29,293 nucleotides of DNA from DASUGM01 sp036274055 (GTDB lineage Bacteria; Acidobacteriota; Vicinamibacteria; Vicinamibacterales; SCN-69-37). Positions 6,743 through 12,543 of this stretch are shown here, piece by piece; the first letter of the stretch is position 1; the number at the start of each line of letters is the position of its first letter. Under the pieces are notes generated by a model. It did no database searches and had not been told where the DNA came from. It was given only the letters and a program-made list of their open reading frames with translations. Position numbers and translations under genes: made by a program. The stretch is taken from assembly GCA_036274055.1 (NCBI GenBank), contig DASUGM010000237.1, forward strand, positions 1 through 29,293, in the 5' to 3' direction.

Positions 6743-9414
6743 CAGTCACGCCGTAACGCGTCGGCGGGATCGAGCGAAGTCGCGCGCCGCACCGGCCAGT
6801 AGCTCGTCGCCGCGATCAGCACGACGAGACCGCCGACGGTTGCGGCGATCGCGAGCGGATCGCGCGGCGAAATCGAGTAGAGAAACGGCTGCAGCAGCCG
6901 CGACGCCGCGAGCGCCGCCAGCAGGCCGACGCCGACGCCGGCGCCGGTGACGATCACGATCTGCCGCGCCAGCCAGCGCCGCACCGCGCCACGGTCGGCG
7001 CCAAGCGCCATGCGGATGCCGATCTCGCGACGGCGCTCCGCGACCAGCGAGGCCAGCAGCCCGTAAAGTCCGAGCGACGCCAGCACCGCCGCGCCAATCG
7101 CAAACGCGCCGAGCGCCTCGAACTGCAGCCGCCGATCGGCGACTGCGACGTCGACCGCATGCCGCATCGTCGCGATATTGGCGACCGGCTGCTTGTCGTC
7201 GATGGCGGCGACGGCTCGCTTGACGACGTCCGCCAGCCGCTCGGGATCGCCGTTGGTGCGCACCGCGAGCGTCATCTGCGACTGCGTCACCTGCGAATAC
7301 GACTGATAGACGTGCGGGCGATCGTCGGCGTCGAGGCGGTACTGCCGGGCGTGGCGGACGACGCCGATCACAATGGCGCTCTGCTTGTCGTCGAGTGTCA
7401 GGGCGCGGCCGAGCGCGGTGCCGTCCGGCCACGCCTGGCGCACAAAGGTTTCATCGACGATGACGACGCGTTGACCGCCGGCGCGATCGCTCCACGAGAA
7501 CTCGCGGCCGGCGATCATCGGGATGCCCATCGCCGCGAAGTACCCGGGTGTCGCTTGCATGGCGTCGACCATGATCGCGTTCGGGCCGCCGGCTGCCGGG
7601 ATCCAGCCCGCCGGGATGGCGTTGCCCTGATCGGCGTTGGCGTCGAGCGGCGCGCTCGACACCGCGCCGACCGCGCTGACTTCGGGCATCGTTCTCAGGC
7701 TTTCGCTCAGCCGTGTGAAGAAGTCGACGGCCTGAGCTTCCTTCGGGTAGCGCTGCTCCAACAGTCGGAGATCCGCGGTCAGCGTTCCGGCGCCGCTGAA
7801 ACCCGGGTCGGCTTGTCGGAGCGCCGCGTAGCTGCGCACCAATAATGCCGATCCGGCGACCAGCACGACCGCGAGCGACAACTCGGCCGCGACGAGAATC
7901 GCGCGCGCTCGTCCGGTCCTGCCGCTCGAGCCGCGCGACGCGTCGCTGAGCGCTGCCGACGCCTGCGTCCGAGTGAATCGCCACGCCGGAATCACGCTCG
8001 CGGCGAGGCCGGCGGCGACCGACAACCCGAAGGTGAACGCGACCGCGGTCCAGTCGATCGAGACTTCGGCGAGCCGCGGAATCGGCAGGCCGTTGGTGGC
8101 GACGGCGATCTTGAGCGCGATCGCGGCCAGCGCCAGACCGGCCAGGCCGGCGGCCAGCGACAGCGCGACGCACTCGACGAGGACGAGACGAACGATGTCG
8201 GGCCTGCCGGCCCCCATCGCGGTTCGCACCGCGAACTCACGCCGCCGATCGGCGTGACGCACGAGCAGCAAGCCGGTGACGTTGGCGCAGACGACGAGCA
8301 GCACGACGGCCGCGGCGCCGAAGATCAGCAGCAGTGCCGGCCGGACCTTCCTGACCAGATCCTGCTGCACGCCGACGAGCTGCCAGCCGAAGCCGCGCGC
8401 CTTGAAGCGCTCCTTGTCGATGCGCGCGCCGATGATGTCGAGCTCGGCCTGCGCCTCCGCCATCGTCGCCGACGGCTTGACGCGGACGAGCGCCGCGAAG
8501 CCGAAGTTGCTGTCGCTCATCTTCGCGAGCGGCCAGCTCGTCGGCAGCCAGATGTCGACCGGCTTCGGATTGCCGAGGCTCGAGTGCACCACGAAACGGA
8601 AGTCTTCCGGCAGCACGCCGATGATCTCCATGGCATCGCCGCCGATCTCGACCTTGCGTCCGATCACGTTCGCATCGCCGCCGAAGCGCTGACGCCAGAT
8701 CGGGTAGGTGAGGATCGCGACGTTCAGCGGCTCGTCGGCGGCGACGAAGCCGCGGCCGTGCAGCACACGGACGCCCAGCACGTCGAACAGCGGCGCGGTC
8801 GTGAGGCCCGCGGTGATCACATCGGGCGCGCCGGCGCCGTTGAACTGCAGCTCGGCGGTGCGAATCGGCAGGATGCTTTCGACCGAGCCGGCCTCGCGCC
8901 GCAGGCGATCGATGTGCGGTCCCGCGACCCAGGCGCGCGGGACGCCGACCCACGCGAGCTTGCTCCACATGAACGCGAGATGCGACGGATCGCGGTAGGG
9001 CAGCTCGGTGACGAGGACGCGATTGACGACGGAGAAAATCGCGGCGTTGAGACCGAGCCCGAGCGCCAGTGTCGCGAAGACGGTAACGGCGAAAACCGGA
9101 CGGCGCGCCAGCGAACGGCGGACGTCACGAAGATCGGTGCGGAGCGAGCCGTGTCGTCGCTCACGCAGAGACGCAGAGGACGCAGGCGGAGACGCAGAGG
9201 ACGCAGAGGCGCGGAGAGGGCGGAGAGGGCGGAAGCGTTCGGCGAGTCCCGCGCGAACGACGTCCGCCGAGTTGGCGATCAGGCACCACATCGACAGCCT
9301 GCCGGAGCCGCGGTGGCAGTCAGAGACGAGCGTCTGCACGAGCGGGCGGCCGACGCGATCGCGGACGGCGCGTGGAAACGCGAGCAGCAGCAGGCGGCAG
9401 TAGAAGCTTGTCAT
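6742..9414 (-). CDS. ADOP-type orphan ABC permease (first of pair) with repeat-encoded linker
   Basis: An 890-residue ADOP permease. Prefix motif: RLLLLAFPRAVRDRVGRPLVQ. The first membrane segment is at about 105-130 and is followed by a MacB-like periplasmic core. FtsX domain 1 begins near 355 (VVLLVVCANVTGLLL, AVRTAMGAGR). A second core follows, and FtsX domain 2 begins near 765 (LASLGLYGLLASLVAERRRE, GIRMALGADRG), ending DPADALRRD. Residues 61-87, low complexity and Arg/Ser/Ala-rich, are encoded by an ACGCAGAGG tandem repeat that matches an intergenic palindrome elsewhere in the window. The ATG at 9414 lies 5 nt after the PadR stop. Substrate and partner ATPase are unknown. Confidence 0.92.
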   Translation of the reverse strand: MTSFYCRLLLLAFPRAVRDRVGRPLVQTLVSDCHRGSGRLSMWCLIANSADVVRAGLAERFRPLRPLRASASSASPPASSASLRERRHGSLRTDLRDVRRSLARRPVFAVTVFATLALGLGLNAAIFSVVNRVLVTELPYRDPSHLAFMWSKLAWVGVPRAWVAGPHIDRLRREAGSVESILPIRTAELQFNGAGAPDVITAGLTTAPLFDVLGVRVLHGRGFVAADEPLNVAILTYPIWRQRFGGDANVIGRKVEIGGDAMEIIGVLPEDFRFVVHSSLGNPKPVDIWLPTSWPLAKMSDSNFGFAALVRVKPSATMAEAQAELDIIGARIDKERFKARGFGWQLVGVQQDLVRKVRPALLLIFGAAAVVLLVVCANVTGLLLVRHADRRREFAVRTAMGAGRPDIVRLVLVECVALSLAAGLAGLALAAIALKIAVATNGLPIPRLAEVSIDWTAVAFTFGLSVAAGLAASVIPAWRFTRTQASAALSDASRGSSGRTGRARAILVAAELSLAVVLVAGSALLVRSYAALRQADPGFSGAGTLTADLRLLEQRYPKEAQAVDFFTRLSESLRTMPEVSAVGAVSSAPLDANADQGNAIPAGWIPAAGGPNAIMVDAMQATPGYFAAMGIPMIAGREFSWSDRAGGQRVVIVDETFVRQAWPDGTALGRALTLDDKQSAIVIGVVRHARQYRLDADDRPHVYQSYSQVTQSQMTLAVRTNGDPERLADVVKRAVAAIDDKQPVANIATMRHAVDVAVADRRLQFEALGAFAIGAAVLASLGLYGLLASLVAERRREIGIRMALGADRGAVRRWLARQIVIVTGAGVGVGLLAALAASRLLQPFLYSISPRDPLAIAATVGGLVVLIAATSYWPVRRATSLDPADALRRD
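9161..9232. repeat. ACGCAGAG-type tandem repeat inside ADOP coding frame
   Basis: About 72 bp of degenerate 8-11-bp units (ACGCAGAG, ACGCAGAGG, ACGCAGGCGG, then GCGGAGAGG-like). The first 18 bases, TCACGCAGAGACGCAGAG (9161-9178), are identical to the left arm of the intergenic palindrome at 12443-12460. The tract encodes the linker between the prefix domain and the first membrane segment of the permease without breaking the frame. Confidence 0.88.
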
Positions 9415-9419
9415 CGCGC

Positions 9420-9767
9420 CTACCTCGGTCGCCTGGTCAGCAGGCGAGCCGAACGTGCTGCCCGCACTTGCGCGTCGAGCCGCGCCGCTTCGGCTTCGGC
9501 GACTTGGCGGCCGAGCGCGGTCAACTGGTAATACCTGCGGCGCTCGTCATCCAGCTCAGGATCGGGTCGCTCGTCGAGTTCTTCGATCAGACCGTCGTCG
9601 AGCAGGCGGTTGAGCGCGCGATAGAGCGAGCCGGGCCTGAGCGAGTCGCCGGTCCGGGTACGCACGTCGATCAGGATCGAGTAGCCGTGGCGTTCGCCGG
9701 TCGCGAGCGAGACCAGGATTTCGAACACGACCGCGGTCAGCGGCAGGAAGGATTCAGGGCGGCGCAT
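9420..9767 (-). CDS. PadR-family transcriptional regulator
   Basis: A 115-residue PadR protein: FEILVSLATGERHGYSILIDV is the first helix region, SLRPGSLYRALNRLLDDGLIEE the recognition helix, and DDERRRYYQLTALGRQVAEAEAARL the wing and start of the dimerisation helix. It differs clearly from the PadR at 1537-1863, which suits the different operator seen upstream. It heads the ADOP-ADOP-redoxin-monooxygenase operon and stops 5 nt before the first ADOP start. It is likely an autorepressor of this operon; the signal is unknown. Confidence 0.92.
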   Translation of the reverse strand: MRRPESFLPLTAVVFEILVSLATGERHGYSILIDVRTRTGDSLRPGSLYRALNRLLDDGLIEELDERPDPELDDERRRYYQLTALGRQVAEAEAARLDAQVRAARSARLLTRRPR

Positions 9768-9777
9768 GGGCGCCGCC

Positions 9778-9807
9778 AGTATATATTCCTTAGGAGAGTA
9801 GAATCAA
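9778..9807 (-). promoter_or_regulatory. PadR operon promoter with TCCTAAGGA operator in the spacer
   Basis: On the minus strand: a -35-like TTGATT (9802-9807), an 18-bp spacer, and -10 TATACT (9778-9783), which ends 10 nt before the padR ATG. This predicts a leader of only a few nt. The spacer carries the perfect inverted repeat TCCT-A-AGGA (9787-9795). Its position between -35 and -10 suits repression by the adjacent PadR. The boxes are seen in the sequence; the assignment is inferred. Confidence 0.6.
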
Positions 9808-9927
9808 ATGCGGCGCCCATTGCCGGATTGCCGAATCGAGGGCATTGCCGGATTGGATTGCCCGATTCGACAATCAATTGCCGGAATCATTGCCGCATTG
9901 CCGGATTGCCGAATTGACGCCTCTGGC

Positions 9928-9980
9928 GATTGACGGATTGGCGGATTGACGGATTGGCGGATTGGCGGATTGGCGGATTG
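9928..9980 (+). repeat. 8-bp tandem array GATTGRCG (6.6 copies)
   Basis: Units: GATTGACG, GATTGGCG, GATTGACG, three times GATTGGCG, then GATTG. It forms the inner left flank of the 9817-10298 palindrome and faces a complementary-strand array at 10144-10183 that shares the GATTGG core. Confidence 0.92.
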
Positions 9981-10143
9981 CGCGCGATCGGGGAGCTTCA
10001 GCCTGGCAACCCGCGAGCTTCTCTGTGGCAGCGGTGCTAAGTCAGCCGGCCGTGACCTCAGCGCCCGACTATCGCCGGTAATCGGCCCCAAAGCGGGAGG
10101 CCGCATGCTCGAACTAGCGACCGACCTCGAGCCGGGGAGTCGG

Positions 10144-10183
10144 CCAATCTGCCAATCTGCCAATCTGCCAATCAGCCAATCAA
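10144..10183 (-). repeat. 8-bp tandem array CCAATCTG (5 copies)
   Basis: Three CCAATCTG units, then CCAATCAG and CCAATCAA. The reverse complements (CAGATTGG) share GATTGG with the 9928-9980 array but have a different two-base linker (CA instead of CG), so the inner arms pair imperfectly. Confidence 0.9.
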
Positions 10184-10303
10184 GAACCGCCAATCGCCGC
10201 AGGCGTCAATTCGGCAATCCGGCAATGATTGCGGCAATTGATTGTCGAATCGGGCAATCCAATCCGGCAATGCCCTCGATTCGGCAATCCGGCAATGGCC
10301 CCA

Positions 10304-10618
10304 TCAGTCCCCCTCCGGCTCGTACCAGTCCCCGTGTTTTGCCCAGGCGTGGCACTTGAGGCACGCGGTCCACGTCCACTGATGGCTGCAGCCGGGGCAT
10401 TTGCCGCCGGTCTCGAAGGTGTTCCACTGCGTCCCGCACCCGGGCGAGAAGTGTTCCGGCGCGCCGGTGTCGACGCAGTGCCAGCGCGCCGTTTTCTCCG
10501 GCTGCCAGCCGCACGACGGGCAGCGGACCCGCTTCTTGCCGGCGGTGTCCTTGAACTTCTGGATGATCGCCTCGATGTCCTTCGAGGGCTCACCGCGCTT
10601 GAGGGCCAAGAGCAGCAT
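10304..10618 (-). CDS. Small zinc-ribbon protein, function unknown
   Basis: 104 residues with many cysteines: CPSCGW (33-37), His47-Cys48, CGTQWNTF (61-68), CPGC (74-77) and CLKC (86-89), enough for two zinc sites. The pattern W-C-CG-WNTFETGG-CP-C-W--T-C--C followed by DWYEP resembles a widespread small zinc-ribbon family without known function. The N-terminus is a basic helix (EAIIQKFKDTAGKKR). The start ATG 10618 lies 6 nt after an extended -10 box. A frame open to 11818 continues upstream but is only the antisense of the MFS gene. It is transcribed away from the MFS gene, and its stop is 6 bp from the 9817-10298 palindrome. Confidence 0.85.
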   Translation of the reverse strand: MLLLALKRGEPSKDIEAIIQKFKDTAGKKRVRCPSCGWQPEKTARWHCVDTGAPEHFSPGCGTQWNTFETGGKCPGCSHQWTWTACLKCHAWAKHGDWYEPEGD

Positions 10619-10624
10619 CGAACT

Positions 10625-10632
10625 CTTATAAC
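10625..10632 (-). promoter_or_regulatory. Extended -10 element of zinc-ribbon gene
   Basis: The minus strand reads TGTTATAAG, an extended -10 (TGN) with hexamer TATAAG at 10625-10630, only 6 nt before the ATG. This predicts a leaderless or nearly leaderless transcript. No -35 is recognisable. Confidence 0.5.
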
Positions 10633-10644
10633 AGGTGCGCGGGG

Positions 10645-10764
10645 ACGCGGGTACGTTCGGTACGCGGGGACCTGGAACGCGGCTGCGCCGGGCCCTCTTT
10701 TCTTTCCAAAGGAAGTTGGTTCGAATGCAGGTTCCAGGTCCCTGCGTACCTGACGTACCCTCGT
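10645..10764. repeat. Palindromic GTAC-unit array in divergent promoter region
   Basis: Inverted arms 10645-10678 and 10731-10764 pair at 30 of 34 positions; the inner 20 bp (GGTACGCGGGGACCTGGAAC, 10659-10678) has a single mismatch. The loop is 52 nt. Arms are 8-10-bp GGTACGNNN-like units that continue on the right to about 10792 (GTAC seven times over both sides). It occupies the gap between the divergent zinc-ribbon and MFS starts, so here it cannot be a simple terminator. Confidence 0.82.
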
Positions 10765-10795
10765 ACTTGCGTACCCCTGGCACCCGCGTACCGAA

Positions 10796-12013
10796 ATGAA
10801 ACGTCCGTATTACGGCTGGATCGTCCTCGGGATCGCCGCGTTGGCGATGGTCGGCACGCTGCCGGGGCGCACGCAGGGCCTCGGCCTCGTGACCGAGCCG
10901 CTGCTCGCCGATTTGCAGATCGATCGCGTCACCTACGCGACGTTGAATTTCTGGGCGACGTTGATTGGCGCTGCCGGCGCACTTGGTGTCGGCCGCCTGA
11001 TCGATCGGAGCGGCAGCCGTACCGTCCTGACCGTCGTTGCCCTCGCCCTCGGCGCCGTCGTCATCGCGATGAGCCGCGTCACCGGCGTCGTCGCGCTCGC
11101 GATTGCGCTGACGCTGACGCGTGCGATCGGCCAGAGCGCGTTGTCGGTCGTCAGCCTGGCGATGGTCGGGCAGTGGTTCACGCGCCGCATCGACGCGGCG
11201 ATGGCCGCGTTCACGATCGCGATGAGCGTCGGCTTCATGATTGCCTTTCCAGTGGTCGGCGCGATGGTGCAGACGCGCGGCTGGCGCGCGGCGTGGCTCG
11301 CCATCGGCATCGCGCTCGTGGCCGGGCTGGCGCCGCTGGCGTGGCTGTTCGTCCGGCGCGGTCCGGAGGCGATTGGCATCATCGCCGATGGCGATGACGC
11401 GCGCACCGGCTACGCCTGGCGCGAGGCGATCGGCACCGGCGCCTTCTGGATCTTTGCGATTGGCGCCGCACTCTACGGCCTGGTCGCGTCCGGCATCGGC
11501 CTGTTCAACGAATCGATTCTTGCCGAACGCGGCTTCGGGCCCGAGGTCTACTACCAGACGCTGGTCGTGACCGCGATGACCGCGCTGGTCGGCAACTTCG
11601 GCGGCGGCTGGCTGGCGCGAAAGATGGCATTGGAGCGGCTGCTGGCTGCCTCGCTGGCGATTCTCGCCGCGGGCCTGGCGTGGCTGCCGCAGGTGACAAC
11701 GTTCGCCGGCGTGATGACGTGGGCCGCCGCGATGGGCCTCGGCGGCGGCGTCGTCGTCGTGCTGTTTTTCAGCATCTGGCCGCGCGCGTTCGGCCGCCCG
11801 CACCTCGGCCGCATCCAAGGCAGCGCGCAGGCGATCACCGTGCTGGCTTCGGCGATCGGACCGCTCCTGCTCGCCTGGGGTGTCGAGCGCGCCGGCAGCT
11901 ACGCGCCGGCGTTCTACGTTCTTGCCGTGGCCATCGGGCTCACCGCAGTGGCCGCGCTTGCCGTGAGCATCCCGACGCCCGCACGGGCCCGCGCGCCCGT
12001 GACGCTGACGTGA
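10796..12013 (+). CDS. Major facilitator superfamily transporter
   Basis: 405 residues and about twelve hydrophobic segments. The N-terminus MKRPYYGWIVLGIAALAM and the TM2-TM3 loop motif GRLIDRSGSRTV (about 66-77) are typical of MFS secondary transporters, close in style to the OFA/NarK-like branch. The cytoplasmic central loop is short (RRGPEAIGIIADGDDARTGYAW). Substrate is unknown; nothing nearby names it. No Shine-Dalgarno is apparent before ATG 10796, and the preceding 150 bp is the GTAC-unit palindrome. It is coupled by a GTGA overlap to the next gene. Confidence 0.9.
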   Translation: MKRPYYGWIVLGIAALAMVGTLPGRTQGLGLVTEPLLADLQIDRVTYATLNFWATLIGAAGALGVGRLIDRSGSRTVLTVVALALGAVVIAMSRVTGVVALAIALTLTRAIGQSALSVVSLAMVGQWFTRRIDAAMAAFTIAMSVGFMIAFPVVGAMVQTRGWRAAWLAIGIALVAGLAPLAWLFVRRGPEAIGIIADGDDARTGYAWREAIGTGAFWIFAIGAALYGLVASGIGLFNESILAERGFGPEVYYQTLVVTAMTALVGNFGGGWLARKMALERLLAASLAILAAGLAWLPQVTTFAGVMTWAAAMGLGGGVVVVLFFSIWPRAFGRPHLGRIQGSAQAITVLASAIGPLLLAWGVERAGSYAPAFYVLAVAIGLTAVAALAVSIPTPARARAPVTLT

Positions 12014-12468
12014 TCGTCACGATCTGGATCGCGCTGGCGCTGTTCGTCGCCGGCGAGTTTCGCCGGCCGTGGCTCTTCCTTGCCGGCGCCATTCTCGCCG
12101 CCGCGCATCTCGCGTGGGCGATGCAGGACGTCTACGGTTGGGATCACGGCGCCGCCATCGAAGCGACGGCGCGACAGACGCAGGCCGTCTTCGGCGTGAA
12201 TTGGGGCGGCGGCGTGTTCGTGAACTACGCCTTTGTCGGCGTCTGGATTGCCGACGCGATCGCGAGGATCGCCGCGCCCGCGCTCCGGTCACGGGCGGTA
12301 ACCTGGACACTGCGCGCGTTCTACTTCGTGATCATCGTCAACGCCGCGGTGATCTTCGCGTTACCGCGAAGAAGGTGGCTCGGAGTCGTGATTTGCGCCC
12401 TGATCCTTCTCGCGTGGGCAATGCAAGATCAGATCAAAAACATCACGCAGAGACGCAGAGAATGCTGA
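12010..12468 (+). CDS. Small multi-pass membrane protein, unknown
   Basis: 152 residues, starting at GTG 12010, whose bases overlap the MFS stop (GTGA). Five hydrophobic segments are seen (about 2-14, 20-38, 68-86, 101-118, 122-138). The peptide LAWAMQD occurs twice (34-40 and 134-140). Its last residues, ITQRRREC, are encoded by the left arm of the terminator-like palindrome (12442-12460), so the repeat has probably replaced the original 3' end. I do not recognise the family. Coupling suggests a partner role with the MFS permease. Confidence 0.75.
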   Translation: MIVTIWIALALFVAGEFRRPWLFLAGAILAAAHLAWAMQDVYGWDHGAAIEATARQTQAVFGVNWGGGVFVNYAFVGVWIADAIARIAAPALRSRAVTWTLRAFYFVIIVNAAVIFALPRRRWLGVVICALILLAWAMQDQIKNITQRRREC

Positions 12469-12529
12469 GGCCGCTGAGGCGTGAACTATCTTCTCCGCGT
12501 CTCTGCGAAACTCTGCGTCTCCGCGTGAT
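12442..12529. terminator. Bidirectional terminator-like palindrome (ACGCAGAG units)
   Basis: Arms 12442-12460 and 12511-12529 pair at 18 of 19 positions; a further degenerate unit pairs inside (CTGAGG and CTCCGCGTCTCTGCG). It lies between the convergent ends of the plus-strand membrane protein (12468) and the HAE1 pump (12544), so it is well placed to stop both transcripts. No U-tract follows. The left arm is inside coding sequence. Confidence 0.65.
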
Positions 12530-12543
12530 TCTCTTGATCTCGA

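Larger units (their letters stand above)
9817..10298. repeat. 482-bp palindromic array of GATTGSCG units
   Basis: This fills the 536-bp gap between the zinc-ribbon stop (10304) and the padR promoter; I see no gene in it. The outer arms are perfect over 67 bp (9817-9883 and 10232-10298). They continue with substitutions and one 8-9-bp indel to about 9930 and 10190. Arms consist of CATTGCCG/GATTGCCG units. Inside lie opposing 8-bp tandem arrays and a unique centre (9981-10143). Reading frames across it on both strands encode repetitive peptides (IRQSGN, LADWQIG) and are not convincing genes. Possible roles are terminator, insulator or mobile palindrome; no transposase or target duplication is visible. 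Confidence 0.9.

Noticed and set aside
4124..9414. Complete ABC transporter
   Set aside because: No Walker A/B nucleotide-binding gene is found anywhere in the window, so only orphan permeases can be claimed.
10103..10116. tRNA-like T-loop (GTTCGAGC on the minus strand)
   Set aside because: The flanking five bases do not pair, and no acceptor or anticodon stem can be placed.
9817..10298. CRISPR-like array
   Set aside because: Repeat units are 8 bp and contiguous, without 25-40-bp spacers, and no cas gene is present.
9804..10359. Open frames with repeated IRQSGN / LADWQIG peptides
   Set aside because: They follow the 8-bp repeat units and exist on both strands; composition and lack of motifs argue against real proteins.
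10619..11818. N-terminal extension of the zinc-ribbon reading frame
   Set aside because: The frame stays open but is antisense to the MFS gene and crosses the GTAC array; the ATG at 10618 with its own -10 box is the sensible start.
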